Source of the DNA: Pleomorphochaeta sp963678575
Lineage (GTDB): Bacteria; Spirochaetota; Spirochaetia; Sphaerochaetales; Sphaerochaetaceae
NCBI GenBank assembly: GCA_963678575.2
Contig: CAXXHV010000002.1
Coordinates: forward strand, 2,294,001 to 2,358,000
DNA: 64,000 bases
Direction of reading: 5' to 3'
The position numbers were made by a program, and so were the translations under genes. Positions within the stretch are counted from its first letter, which is position 1; each line of letters opens with the position of its first letter. Of the stretch, positions 7,914 through 16,236 are shown piece by piece. The notes beneath the pieces are model-generated. The model did not search any database. It saw only the letters and a list, made by a program, of their open reading frames with translations, and was not told the origin of the DNA.

Positions 7914-8828
7914 CTATATTTTTTCCTCAATCCAAGAAGCAACGATTTGGTATGTTTTTTCTTTATCTATTTCATTCAATATTTCATGTCTTGCATCTTC
8001 AACTAATACTAAAGTCACATTTTGCAATCCAGCTTTTTCATAAAAGTTTTTAACTTTTTTTAAACCTTTACCATAATTTCCAACAGGATCATCATTACCG
8101 CTTATCAAAAGCATTGGATAATTCTTATCAATATTTTTTGCTAAATTTAAATTGTTAGCCATAAAAATACCGTTTAATAAATCATAATAAAAAGAACTTG
8201 TACAGATAAAACCACACCAAGGGTCCTTTTCATATTTTTCTACTTGCTTTTCATCTCTGCTTAACCACTGAAAAGCAGAACCATTAGCATCAAATTTTTT
8301 ATTATATGAACCAAAGGACATATCATTTAATTTTTTATTTAAAAAATGTGCTCCCTTTTTCTTAACACTATTTTTCGCAATCATCTTACCGATTTTCCCT
8401 TTCAAACCAGGATCTGCTCCTGTACCCATAACTATTGTTGCACAATATAAATCAGGATTCTGCGCAGTAAGAACTCTTGCTATAAAAGAACCCATAGAAT
8501 GCCCCATTAAAAATAAAGGAACTTTTGGATTTTCTGAAATGATCTTATTAGATAACTCTAATGCATCACTAATTACTTTGTCCCAACCATTTACTTCTGA
8601 AAAAAAACCTAAAACTTCTTTCTCTCCAGTATATCCATGGCCTCTATGATCTTGTGCGTAAACTTTAATACCTTTATTTGCTAAAAATTTTGCAAATTCA
8701 TCATATCTAGAACTATGCTCTGCCATTCCATGTTGAATATGTAAAACAGCTTTTAATTCAACTTTTGGTTGCCAAACATGATAATAAAGAACGTGTGAAT
8801 CTTTACACACTAATTTTTCCCTAATCAT
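7914..8828 (-). CDS. alpha/beta hydrolase, lysophospholipase / monoacylglycerol-lipase type
   Basis: A serine hydrolase of 304 residues that probably cleaves lysophospholipids or monoacylglycerols. The nucleophile elbow GHSMG is in the context LFLMGHSMGSF, the acid is in SGNDDPVG and the catalytic His in EDARHEILNE near the C-terminus. The oxyanion-side motif HIQHGMAEHSSRY and the AQDHRGHGYT loop are typical of the Hydrolase_4 / PldB branch. There is no signal peptide, so it is cytosolic or membrane-peripheral. The ATG at 8826-8828 has a perfect AAGGAG site 6 bases away; the longer frame with a GTG start is rejected. The YihY gene begins 4 bases after its stop, and a consensus promoter lies upstream. 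Confidence 0.9.
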   Translation of the reverse strand: MIREKLVCKDSHVLYYHVWQPKVELKAVLHIQHGMAEHSSRYDEFAKFLANKGIKVYAQDHRGHGYTGEKEVLGFFSEVNGWDKVISDALELSNKIISENPKVPLFLMGHSMGSFIARVLTAQNPDLYCATIVMGTGADPGLKGKIGKMIAKNSVKKKGAHFLNKKLNDMSFGSYNKKFDANGSAFQWLSRDEKQVEKYEKDPWCGFICTSSFYYDLLNGIFMANNLNLAKNIDKNYPMLLISGNDDPVGNYGKGLKKVKNFYEKAGLQNVTLVLVEDARHEILNEIDKEKTYQIVASWIEEKI

Positions 8829-8873
8829 TTCTTTCTCCTTCTTCTGCACAAGATTTTAACCATTCATTATGAT

Positions 8874-8902
8874 ATTATATTAAACAAATAATATTATTGC
8901 AA
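8874..8902 (-). promoter_or_regulatory. promoter for the hydrolase-YihY unit
   Basis: On the minus strand TTGCAA (8902-8897) and TATAAT (8879-8874) are separated by 17 bases, about 45 bases before the hydrolase ATG. Confidence 0.65.
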
Positions 8903-9001
8903 ATAAATAACGTAATGAACAAAAAATATTACTCACAGGTATACATAATTATATTTTTCCGATTATATGTAAATCATAAATATACTTTAAGTAAAGACAC
9001 T

Positions 9002-9030
9002 TTGACAAATAATTAAAAATAAACTAATAC
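9002..9030 (+). promoter_or_regulatory. putative promoter for small ORF and phosphoesterase
   Basis: TTGACA at 9002-9007 is followed after 17 bases by TAATAC (9025-9030), a weak -10. It points away from the hydrolase promoter and lies 24 bases before the small ORF start. Confidence 0.4.
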
Positions 9031-9054
9031 TTGAAAAACATAGGGAGATTAAAT

Positions 9055-9180
9055 ATGCGTAAATTATTATTTTTCATCATACAAGCAATAAGCAATAGTT
9101 CGATATTTTCATTAATCAATGAATCAATATCAACAAATTTAAGTATTTTTGCTACTTCTTTTTCCCTAGAATGTAATTAA
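9055..9180 (+). CDS. possible 41-residue small protein or leader peptide
   Basis: An ATG at 9055 is preceded at 7 bases by AGGGAG and opens a 41-codon frame ending at 9180. The product starts MRKLLFFIIQAIS, resembling a short signal or membrane segment, and has no recognised family. The next gene begins 12 bases after the stop and has no ribosome binding site of its own. The small ORF may therefore serve to deliver ribosomes to it, or encode a tiny membrane protein. The good ribosome site is the main support; the coding case is otherwise modest. Confidence 0.4.
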   Translation: MRKLLFFIIQAISNSSIFSLINESISTNLSIFATSFSLECN

Positions 9181-9192
9181 AAAGTTAAAAAT

Positions 9193-9711
9193 ATGGATAA
9201 AATATTTATTTGCTCAGACGTTCATGGAGACTACAATTCCTTTAAAACTTTTATTGAAAAAGCAAAAAATCACCCAATCATTATTTGTGGAGATTTAACT
9301 CCTTACAGTCAAAGTTTTTCTTACTTATTTTCAACAATAAATAATGATATATATTTAGTTAAAGGGAATTGCGATAATGCATACGATTTCTCAATAGCAG
9401 ATATTTCAATACCTCCTAGAATAAGAGTAGAATATTTCTTTGATAGAACCTTTGTAATAACCCATGGAGATTTAATAAGAAATCCAAACGAAAGTAATAT
9501 AAAATTAAATAATAATGATTTTTTTATTTCAGGTCATACACATATTGCTAGTTTATTTAAAGACAATCAAGGAATAATAAATTTAAACCCAGGAAGTTTA
9601 AGTAAACCAAGAGGGCCTTTTGATGCTAGTTATGCAATAATTGAAAAAAATAAAGCTGAAATAAAAACACTCAGTAATGATAAAACGATATTAAGGCTTA
9701 ACTTGAAGTAA
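9193..9711 (+). CDS. YfcE/MJ0936-family metallophosphoesterase
   Basis: A two-metal phosphodiesterase of 172 residues, the usual length for the YfcE family. Metal-binding motifs appear in order: SDVHGD (residues 8-13), CGDLT (about 33-37), VKGNCDN (GNxD), THGD (about 91-94) and SGHTHIA (GHTH) with the trailing NPGSLSKPRG that is characteristic of this family. The natural substrate is unknown; family members cleave model phosphodiesters. There is no Shine-Dalgarno before the ATG, so translation may depend on the small ORF that ends 12 bases upstream. The last 21 bases overlap the convergent AOR-like gene, with no terminator between them. Confidence 0.9.
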   Translation: MDKIFICSDVHGDYNSFKTFIEKAKNHPIIICGDLTPYSQSFSYLFSTINNDIYLVKGNCDNAYDFSIADISIPPRIRVEYFFDRTFVITHGDLIRNPNESNIKLNNNDFFISGHTHIASLFKDNQGIINLNPGSLSKPRGPFDASYAIIEKNKAEIKTLSNDKTILRLNLK

Positions 9712-11352
9712 CCTTTTTTCATATTCAAAATAAGCTAAATATTCCTCTAAATTAGATCCTATTGATACAATATCATCATTATAATTACTTTTACTATCAA
9801 TTAAAAAATGAATTGGAATATTAGCAATTGAATATTGATATTTACCTTTGCTTTTCTCTTCTATCTTTCGCCTATGGAAAAAACTTTCTTTACCAAAAGT
9901 AAATAAATCTTCTTCACTTATTTTATATCCTTCAGATTCAGCAAAAATATCACATAATTTACTTGTAAATTTATTCTTTATATTTTTATAACTTCCATCT
10001 TTATAAGCCAAAAATAAATTTTGTTTCCAACTCAAACCTAATGATTCACAAATTTCTCGATATATCTGAGATACAAAAAGAGCTTTAGCAACATCCTTTT
10101 TCCTTAATTTAGAAAAAAGTTCCCAGGGGACTAAAGTATCATCATCAATAGAAATTGCTAAAGAAAAAGCATTTAAACCTCTTAAATCTAAAGGCAATAA
10201 TTCTTTATTAAAATAGGAAAAATTATTTTCATTAAAACCATAAATATCTGAAAGTTTATTAATGTTTTCATTTATAATTGAAAACAAACCTTTGGAATAA
10301 GCTAATGATTCAATAATAACAATGATTTTATCAAGAAAAGCTATATTTGAATCAATTTTTAAATTTATTATCTTCTTTTCTTCGGCATTCAAAATCCATA
10401 ACAAGTAATTACTAACAGAAATAGGATCTAGCCCTAAAGTCAAACAACACTCTTCAATGATTTCAACTTTTTTATAATCATATATTCCTAAATTTGAACC
10501 TAAAGCTAAAGCAACAAGCCAATCAAGATTACAATTAGGAGTCAAGTCGCCGCCTAATCCCCACAACCTTGGATCATATCTGTATTTATAAGCTTCTACA
10601 GCTGCCCACCCAAGTTTATTAGCGTAATCTAAATAAATAATTTTCTTTCTATTATTAAAATAAATTGATAATTCACTATTTAAATTGTCAAAATAAGGAT
10701 CCCTCAAAAGACTCTCATTATTATATATCGCAATACACTTTAAATTTTTTGAACCAAAAATTGCACCAATACCATTTCTTCCAACATTTTTAGAATCAAT
10801 ATTTATTGATGCATAATCTATACATTTTTCACCCGCTCCTGAAATAGAAATTAAGCTAGAAGCTGTTTTTATATTATCTTCTAAGTCTCTTGTATTTAAA
10901 CTATGAAAACTTTCACATAAATCTATATTTACACTTTCCTTCAAGATTTCAATCATTGAAAGCCTACGAGATCTACCTTTAATAACTAAAGCACTAAAAC
11001 CTAAAGAACCCAAAGCTGCGACAAATTTAGAAGAAGAAAAATTAAAAGAAACTACAGACTTACTCTCTAATGAATAAGAAAGTATAGTTGAACTTGAAGC
11101 ATAAGAAAACCCTAAATCACTTGAAGAGCCTAAGCTTATAATTATGGGAGCACCAACATATAAACATTCTTTATTTATTGTACTCCAATCTACATACTCA
11201 TCCCAAAGCTTATATGCTAAAGCTCTACCACCATGATATTTTTTCCCCAAGTCTGCATCTAAAGAAGAATAACTATATTCATCTTTAGTTAAATCAACAA
11301 CTAATATATCTCGATTTCTATAAGGATAACACTTTTCAATTTCTTTATTCAT
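9691..11352 (-). CDS. aldehyde:ferredoxin oxidoreductase homologue lacking cluster cysteines
   Basis: A 553-residue member of the AOR family by overall pattern: the N-terminal ILVVDLTKDE and KYHGGRALA, the pterin-loop segment VGRNGIGAIFGSKNLKCI (190-207), and LALGSNLGIYD (282-292) followed by the helical C-terminal half. True AORs bind a tungsten-bis-pterin and a [4Fe-4S] cluster through CxxCxxxC, which normally comes shortly before LGSNxG, plus a distal cysteine in a SLGLC motif. Here the first region holds only Cys274 and the distal position reads SLGLS (Ser441). The YDPRG-type cofactor motif is also eroded to LDLRGLNAF. It is probably a cofactor-poor or repurposed homologue. The start is 10 bases from a TATAAT with no ribosome site. 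Confidence 0.75.
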   Translation of the reverse strand: MNKEIEKCYPYRNRDILVVDLTKDEYSYSSLDADLGKKYHGGRALAYKLWDEYVDWSTINKECLYVGAPIIISLGSSSDLGFSYASSSTILSYSLESKSVVSFNFSSSKFVAALGSLGFSALVIKGRSRRLSMIEILKESVNIDLCESFHSLNTRDLEDNIKTASSLISISGAGEKCIDYASINIDSKNVGRNGIGAIFGSKNLKCIAIYNNESLLRDPYFDNLNSELSIYFNNRKKIIYLDYANKLGWAAVEAYKYRYDPRLWGLGGDLTPNCNLDWLVALALGSNLGIYDYKKVEIIEECCLTLGLDPISVSNYLLWILNAEEKKIINLKIDSNIAFLDKIIVIIESLAYSKGLFSIINENINKLSDIYGFNENNFSYFNKELLPLDLRGLNAFSLAISIDDDTLVPWELFSKLRKKDVAKALFVSQIYREICESLGLSWKQNLFLAYKDGSYKNIKNKFTSKLCDIFAESEGYKISEEDLFTFGKESFFHRRKIEEKSKGKYQYSIANIPIHFLIDSKSNYNDDIVSIGSNLEEYLAYFEYEKRLLQVKP

Positions 11353-11362
11353 TATTATTTTA

Positions 11363-11395
11363 ATTATACCTTTTTTTACGATATTCGCAATATCG
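11363..11395 (-). promoter_or_regulatory. AOR-homologue promoter overlapped by a palindrome
   Basis: On the minus strand TTGCGA (11390-11385) and TATAAT (11368-11363) are 16 bases apart. A perfect inverted repeat CGATATT-CGC-AATATCG (11379-11395) covers the -35, as a repressor operator would. The ATG begins 10 bases after the -10, so the mRNA would be nearly leaderless. Confidence 0.6.
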
Positions 11396-11453
11396 GAAAA
11401 TTAATTTATTTTTAAATAATCTAAGTCTTATGAATTTCAAAATAAAATAAGAC

Positions 11454-11481
11454 TTGCATACATAAAAAAGAGATGTACAAT
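11454..11481 (+). promoter_or_regulatory. nucleoside-kinase promoter, probably leaderless transcript
   Basis: TTGCAT (11454-11459) and TACAAT (11476-11481) are 16 bases apart. The ATG begins at 11489, only 7 bases after the -10, where the transcription start should fall. Confidence 0.55.
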
Positions 11482-11488
11482 AAATAGT

Positions 11489-13168
11489 ATGAATGATTTA
11501 ATTAAAATAAAATACAATAACAACACAAAAGAATTACAATGTGGATCCTCAATTGAGGACAGTTTAAAAGCTCACGATCTCATAATCGAATATGACTATC
11601 AAAAGAATCCAATTATTGCAGCTCAAGCTAATTTTGAACTACTACCACTTTCATATAATCTTACTTATGATGTTGATATAAAACCTGTTAGACTTTTTTC
11701 AGATTTGGGTAAAAGAATATATAGACATAGTATTTGCTATTTATTATGTTATGCAACTTCAAAAATTTTTCCAAACAGACAACTTATGATTGGTCATAGT
11801 TTAGGTGATGGTTATTATTTTCATTTTGAAGATTCTTATGTTTTATCTTCTTCGGATATTAATAAAATTACCAATGAAATGAAAGATATTGTAAAATCAA
11901 AAAAAGACATTAAATATATGCAAATTCCTTACAAAGCTGGATTAAAATACTTTCAAGATAGAGGAGCCATACAAACTGTAGATTTAATAAAATATCAACA
12001 TGAACCAATAATAGCTATTTATAAAATTGATAATTATATGGATAAGAGTTATGAACCTTTAGTTTCAAATTCTCAAATATTATCTCTTTGGGAACTAAGA
12101 AAATATAACTCATTAGGGATGATTTTAAGATACCCAAGATCAAGTGATTTTTCAGTTTTACAAGATTTTAAAGACAATCCTCTTCTTTTTAAAGTATATC
12201 AAGAATATAAAAAATGGAACGCTATTTTACATTTTCAATCACTCGGGAAACTAAACATGAACTGTATCAACAATGATATTGAAACATATATTAGATTAGC
12301 CGAAACACTTCAACAAAAAAAGATTGCACAAATAGCCGATAGCATATGTGCAAAACAATCAACAAAAGTAATTTTTATAGCAGGGCCTTCTTCCTCTGGA
12401 AAAACAACCTTTACTCATAAACTTGGAATACAATTAAGATTATTTGGCAAAGACCCAATACTTATTTCATTAGATAATTATTATAAATTAAAAAAAGATA
12501 TTCCTTTAGATAAAAAAGGTAACCCAGATTTTGAAGCACTTGAAGCTTTAGACCTTGATTTATTTAAAGACAATATAAATGACTTATTTAATAATAAAGA
12601 AATTGAAATACCAACTTTTAATTTTAAAGCTAATAAAAGGGAGTATAATGGTAATTTTGTTCATTTTGAAGATAATACTATTCTTTTAATTGAAGGAATT
12701 CATGGGTTAAATCCAAAATTAATTCCATCATTGGATGAAGATACCATTTATAAAATTTATATTTCAGCACTTACACAATTAAATCTTGATGATCACAATA
12801 GAATAAGTACAACAGACAATAGAATATTAAGAAGAATAACGAGAGATAATATGACTAGAGGTGTGAGTGCAACTAATACATTGAAGATGTGGGAAAGTGT
12901 TGAAGCTGGTGAAAACAAACATATATTCCCTTACCAAAACAATGCAAATTCTATATTAAATTCAGCTTTGGAATATGAATTAGGAGCAATAAAACCTTTT
13001 GTAGAACCTCTTTTAAAAACAGTTGAACCTTCCGATTCTATGGCTTTTGCAATAGCAAGACGTTTATTAGGCTTTTTATCAAGAGTTCACCCTATTCCCG
13101 AAAGTTTTGTCCCCAAGGATTCATTACTTAGAGAATTTATTGGAGGAAGTGAATTCAATGTAACATAA
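11489..13168 (+). CDS. large nucleoside (uridine) kinase with ThrRS-like N-terminal domains
   Basis: A 559-residue fusion. Residues 1-60 resemble a TGS/ubiquitin-like domain. Residues about 70-200 resemble the threonyl-tRNA synthetase second additional domain (YRHSICYLLCYATSKIFPNRQLMIG in two halves). The C-terminal 280 residues form a phosphoribulokinase/uridine-kinase P-loop domain with Walker A AGPSSSGKTT (about 297-306), the acidic LDNYY loop, and the TRDNMTRG lid motif near 450. The expected reaction is phosphorylation of uridine/cytidine with a nucleoside triphosphate for pyrimidine salvage. This fused architecture is one I associate with spirochaetes and firmicutes. There is no Shine-Dalgarno; a -10 element lies 7 bases before the ATG. 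It is divergent from the AOR homologue and closed by a strong terminator. Confidence 0.88.
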   Translation: MNDLIKIKYNNNTKELQCGSSIEDSLKAHDLIIEYDYQKNPIIAAQANFELLPLSYNLTYDVDIKPVRLFSDLGKRIYRHSICYLLCYATSKIFPNRQLMIGHSLGDGYYFHFEDSYVLSSSDINKITNEMKDIVKSKKDIKYMQIPYKAGLKYFQDRGAIQTVDLIKYQHEPIIAIYKIDNYMDKSYEPLVSNSQILSLWELRKYNSLGMILRYPRSSDFSVLQDFKDNPLLFKVYQEYKKWNAILHFQSLGKLNMNCINNDIETYIRLAETLQQKKIAQIADSICAKQSTKVIFIAGPSSSGKTTFTHKLGIQLRLFGKDPILISLDNYYKLKKDIPLDKKGNPDFEALEALDLDLFKDNINDLFNNKEIEIPTFNFKANKREYNGNFVHFEDNTILLIEGIHGLNPKLIPSLDEDTIYKIYISALTQLNLDDHNRISTTDNRILRRITRDNMTRGVSATNTLKMWESVEAGENKHIFPYQNNANSILNSALEYELGAIKPFVEPLLKTVEPSDSMAFAIARRLLGFLSRVHPIPESFVPKDSLLREFIGGSEFNVT

Positions 13169-13195
13169 TTCATTTAAACAAAATGAAATAAAATC

Positions 13196-13250
13196 AATAA
13201 AAAAAGTGTAAATAAAAAATAAATTATTTTTTTGCATTTACACTTTTTTA
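13196..13250. terminator. bidirectional terminator
   Basis: A perfect 13-bp stem (13201-13213 with 13236-13248) begins with A and ends with T on the plus strand, so it serves both the kinase gene and the convergent nifU. Confidence 0.9.
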
Positions 13251-13258
13251 TATTCTAT

Positions 13259-13867
13259 TTACTTACCATAAATATGTCTAAATTCATCAAACAAATCTTT
13301 AACTTTGTCTTTACATTTTCCACATTTTGTTCCATATCCTGTTAACTCTTGAAGCTCTTCTAGCGTTGTTGCTTTATCAGTTTTAACTAATTCTTCAATA
13401 GTTTGATCAGTTACATTTTTACACTCACAAATAACAACAGCTACATGATTCTTAAATGGATTTGGCAATTTGTTTTTTTCTAAATAATCATCTATTGCAG
13501 CTCTCAATGCTTTATCACCCAAAACTGAACAATGAAACTTATGTTCAGGCAATCCACCTAAAGCATCTGTAATCATTTTTGGTGTAATTTTATAGGCTGA
13601 TTCTAAGGACATTCCTTCAACAATTTCACTCATTGCAGAAGTACTTGCAATAGCTGAAGCACAACCATAAGTTAACCATCTTATTGCTTCAATTTTATCA
13701 TTTTTAACTTTAATTCCAATTCTCATTTGGTCACCACAAGCTAAAGAACCGACTTCTCCAACTCCATCAGGTTGAAAATCTTCTTCTTTTTTCCAAATAT
13801 TTCTTGGATTCATAAAATGATCTTTAACTACGTCTGTATATACCCATTGTTCTAAAAAACTACTCAT
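13259..13867 (-). CDS. nifU: NifU-type Fe-S scaffold protein
   Basis: A scaffold on which [Fe-S] clusters are assembled before transfer to target proteins. The 202-residue product has an N-terminal IscU-like domain with three ligand cysteines (LACGDQM, TYGCASA, KFHCSVLG). A BFD-like [2Fe-2S] region follows with CECKN and TKCGKCKDK, ending without the C-terminal Nfu domain of the Azotobacter protein. That IscU plus BFD arrangement is common in epsilonproteobacteria and spirochaetes as the housekeeping NifU. The ATG overlaps the nifS stop by four bases, so the two are translationally coupled. A bidirectional terminator follows. Confidence 0.93.
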   Translation of the reverse strand: MSSFLEQWVYTDVVKDHFMNPRNIWKKEEDFQPDGVGEVGSLACGDQMRIGIKVKNDKIEAIRWLTYGCASAIASTSAMSEIVEGMSLESAYKITPKMITDALGGLPEHKFHCSVLGDKALRAAIDDYLEKNKLPNPFKNHVAVVICECKNVTDQTIEELVKTDKATTLEELQELTGYGTKCGKCKDKVKDLFDEFRHIYGK

Positions 13868-15024
13868 CTTGTACTCATCTCCCTAATTCTTTTAATAATT
13901 GGTGGCAATTTGTCTAATACATATTCAATTTCTTCCATAGTATTATATCTTCCGAGACTAAATCTAATTGAACCATGTGCTAATTCCACATCGAGGCCAC
14001 CAGCTAAAAGGACATATGAAGGTTCTAGGCTACCTGTAGCGCACGCAGAACCTGTTGAAACGGCTATTCCTTCCATATCTAAATAAAGAAGAATAGATTC
14101 ACCTTCTGCACCTGGAAAAGAAACATTTAAAGTCCCAGGTAAACAATGGTCTTGATTTCCGTTAATTACGACTTCATCAATTCTATCAAGAATTCCTTTT
14201 CTCAAAGTTTCTCTCATATTCCAAAGTTTTTCTCTTTCATAAGATAAATCTCTTTTTGCAATATCACTTGCTTTTCCAAGCCCAATAATGGCAAAATTAT
14301 TGTATGTACCAGGTCTATAACCATTTTCTTGATGGCCACCATGCATTAAATTATACATTGGAGCTTTATTTCGTGCTGCTAAAACACCAATACCTTTTGG
14401 TCCATAAAATTTATGTGCAGATAAACTTAAATAATCAAGTCCTAGTTCTTGCATTGATATTTCAACTTTACCAATAGATTGTGTTGCATCACTATGAAAT
14501 AATGCCCCAACTGAGTGTGCTAATTTTGCAACTTCTTTTATTGGTTGTATTGTTCCGGTTTCATTATTTGCACTCATTACACTTACCAGAACTACATCAT
14601 TATCTAATTTATTTTTAAGATCTTCTAAATCAATTAAGCCAGACTGATCTACGTTTACTAAATCAATTGTATAACCTTTTTTTCTAAGAAATTTAACAGT
14701 TTCTATAGATGCAGGGTGTTCTATGGTAGTAGTTACTATTCTACCTTTACCATCATTTTTATCAATTATATTTCTAGCGATATTGAAAACAATGTTATTG
14801 GATTCTGTAGCACCACTAGTAAAATAAATATCTTTTTCATTCGCACCAATTAAAGATGCAACTTGGCCTCTTGCTTTTGATATACCCATAGCAGCAGCTC
14901 TACCAAAGCCATGCATACTTGAAGCATTACCAAAAAGTTGTTGAGACTCACTCATAATCTGCCAAACCTCAGGAGCTATCCGGGTTGTAGCATTATTATC
15001 TAGATAAACAAATCTGTTATCCAT
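13864..15024 (-). CDS. nifS: cysteine desulfurase
   Basis: A PLP enzyme that removes sulfur from L-cysteine to feed Fe-S assembly on NifU. Its 386 residues show YLDNNATTRIAPEV at the N-terminus, the TSGATESNN pyridoxal pocket, the Schiff-base lysine in SAHKFYGPKG (about 204-213) and the catalytic cysteine in STGSACATGSLEPSYVL (about 330), with the short loop of NifS/IscS class I enzymes. It lies directly upstream of, and overlaps by four bases, nifU, so they form one operon. No iscR-like regulator adjoins them. Confidence 0.95.
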   Translation of the reverse strand: MDNRFVYLDNNATTRIAPEVWQIMSESQQLFGNASSMHGFGRAAAMGISKARGQVASLIGANEKDIYFTSGATESNNIVFNIARNIIDKNDGKGRIVTTTIEHPASIETVKFLRKKGYTIDLVNVDQSGLIDLEDLKNKLDNDVVLVSVMSANNETGTIQPIKEVAKLAHSVGALFHSDATQSIGKVEISMQELGLDYLSLSAHKFYGPKGIGVLAARNKAPMYNLMHGGHQENGYRPGTYNNFAIIGLGKASDIAKRDLSYEREKLWNMRETLRKGILDRIDEVVINGNQDHCLPGTLNVSFPGAEGESILLYLDMEGIAVSTGSACATGSLEPSYVLLAGGLDVELAHGSIRFSLGRYNTMEEIEYVLDKLPPIIKRIREMSTR

Positions 15025-15091
15025 ATTTTTAACCTCTAATTATAATATACAAAAATTATACATAAAATCAAATTTGAATTTATGTACCAAC

Positions 15092-15442
15092 TTAATAAAA
15101 ATATTGGTTTAAAAATATATCTGGATCATCAGCATTTGAAGGGGTTTTACTGTGAATTAATCTAAGAAGTCTTAATGAAGCAAATCTTATATGTTTTAAT
15201 TTAGCCCATTCTACATATCCACAGGTTGCAGGTAAATAGGGAGCAAACATAGCTTTTGCTAAGGTAACTTTTTTACATCTAACACTATCAATAAATCTTG
15301 TAGCATAAATTTTACAAGTTTTTGTTTTAATATCATAATGTTCGCAATATGTATCTAAATCTAATACTAAAGTATTATCAACAATAACTTTTTCATGGCA
15401 ACAAAGACCACATTTTTTACAATGAGATTCCCATCCTTTCAT
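15092..15442 (-). CDS. YkgJ/YcgN-like cysteine-cluster protein
   Basis: A 116-residue protein with eight cysteines in a conserved-looking pattern: CxxCxxCC at residues 8-15, then single cysteines near 33, 43, 55 and 74. This matches the YkgJ/UPF0153 group thought to bind zinc or an Fe-S cluster; the biochemical function is unknown. It contains no signal peptide. Its start overlaps the surE stop by one base (TAATG), so it is translated with surE. It sits between surE and nifS on the same strand, which hints at, but does not prove, use of the Fe-S machinery. Confidence 0.8.
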   Translation of the reverse strand: MKGWESHCKKCGLCCHEKVIVDNTLVLDLDTYCEHYDIKTKTCKIYATRFIDSVRCKKVTLAKAMFAPYLPATCGYVEWAKLKHIRFASLRLLRLIHSKTPSNADDPDIFLNQYFY

Positions 15443-16233
15443 TATACACTCCTTTCTAAAGCTATAAGCTCTTGATGTAGTGCAGATAATGAAGGTAATA
15501 CATCAATTATTGAAACTGATATATTATTATTATTTATCAATTCATAATCTGTAACTGAAGAATACCCATTATTAATTAAACTTGGTGGAGCCTCTAAAGG
15601 TTTTAAGCCTAAAGTAATCTTATTTAAGCCTTCTTTCTTTATTTCTTCTAATGTACCCTTTGTCACTTGAGCAGCATCATTGTAATCTAATACACCAATA
15701 CTTCCCGTTTTCCAAAGTCCATTATTTTGGTGGGGAACATTAATATTCATTACTGTATGAGTAGTACATAATGGGTAAAAAGTATTTAAGTTTTCTGCTA
15801 AGAAAGTAGCGGCTTCTTTAAAATTAAAAGAATCCCCTTTAGGTGGTGTTTCTATTGATATAGCAATTGCTTTTAAGCCCATAAGAACAGCTTCTTTTGC
15901 GGCACTAACTGTACCTGAGTATAAAATATCACTTGAAATATTAAGTCCATGATTAATGCCACTTATTACTAAATCAAACTCATCTAGAACAAATAGACCA
16001 CTTCTAAAACTAAATAATATACAATCAGCAGGAGTTCCTGAACAATAATAATGATCTTTTGAATATGAATAGATATGAACCGAATCTCTAATACTGACTG
16101 AATGAGAAGAGGCACTTCTTTGAGTTGACGGCGCACAAACACTAATCTTATGCCCATAAGATTTTAAAACTTCTTCTAACTCTATAATTCCTTTGCTATC
16201 ATAACCATCGTCATTTGTAAGCAATATTCTCAT
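15442..16233 (-). CDS. surE: 5'/3'-nucleotidase SurE
   Basis: A metal-dependent nucleoside monophosphate phosphatase of 263 residues. Metal ligands are in ILLTNDDGYDSKG at the N-terminus, with the later SGINHGLNISSDILYSGTVSAA split across the active site and the nucleotide-recognition APSTQRSASSHS near residues 37-48. GTPADC is also conserved. It is a cytoplasmic stress and stationary-phase phosphatase in other bacteria. It starts three bases after the GHMP-kinase-like gene and overlaps the cysteine-cluster gene by one base, in a tight three-gene cluster. Confidence 0.95.
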   Translation of the reverse strand: MRILLTNDDGYDSKGIIELEEVLKSYGHKISVCAPSTQRSASSHSVSIRDSVHIYSYSKDHYYCSGTPADCILFSFRSGLFVLDEFDLVISGINHGLNISSDILYSGTVSAAKEAVLMGLKAIAISIETPPKGDSFNFKEAATFLAENLNTFYPLCTTHTVMNINVPHQNNGLWKTGSIGVLDYNDAAQVTKGTLEEIKKEGLNKITLGLKPLEAPPSLINNGYSSVTDYELINNNNISVSIIDVLPSLSALHQELIALERSV

Positions 16234-16236
16234 GTA

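Noticed and set aside
7910..7942. Longer YihY-family start with TTG
   Set aside because: It would lie inside the upstream hydrolase gene and lacks a good ribosome site; the ATG at 7909 fits better.
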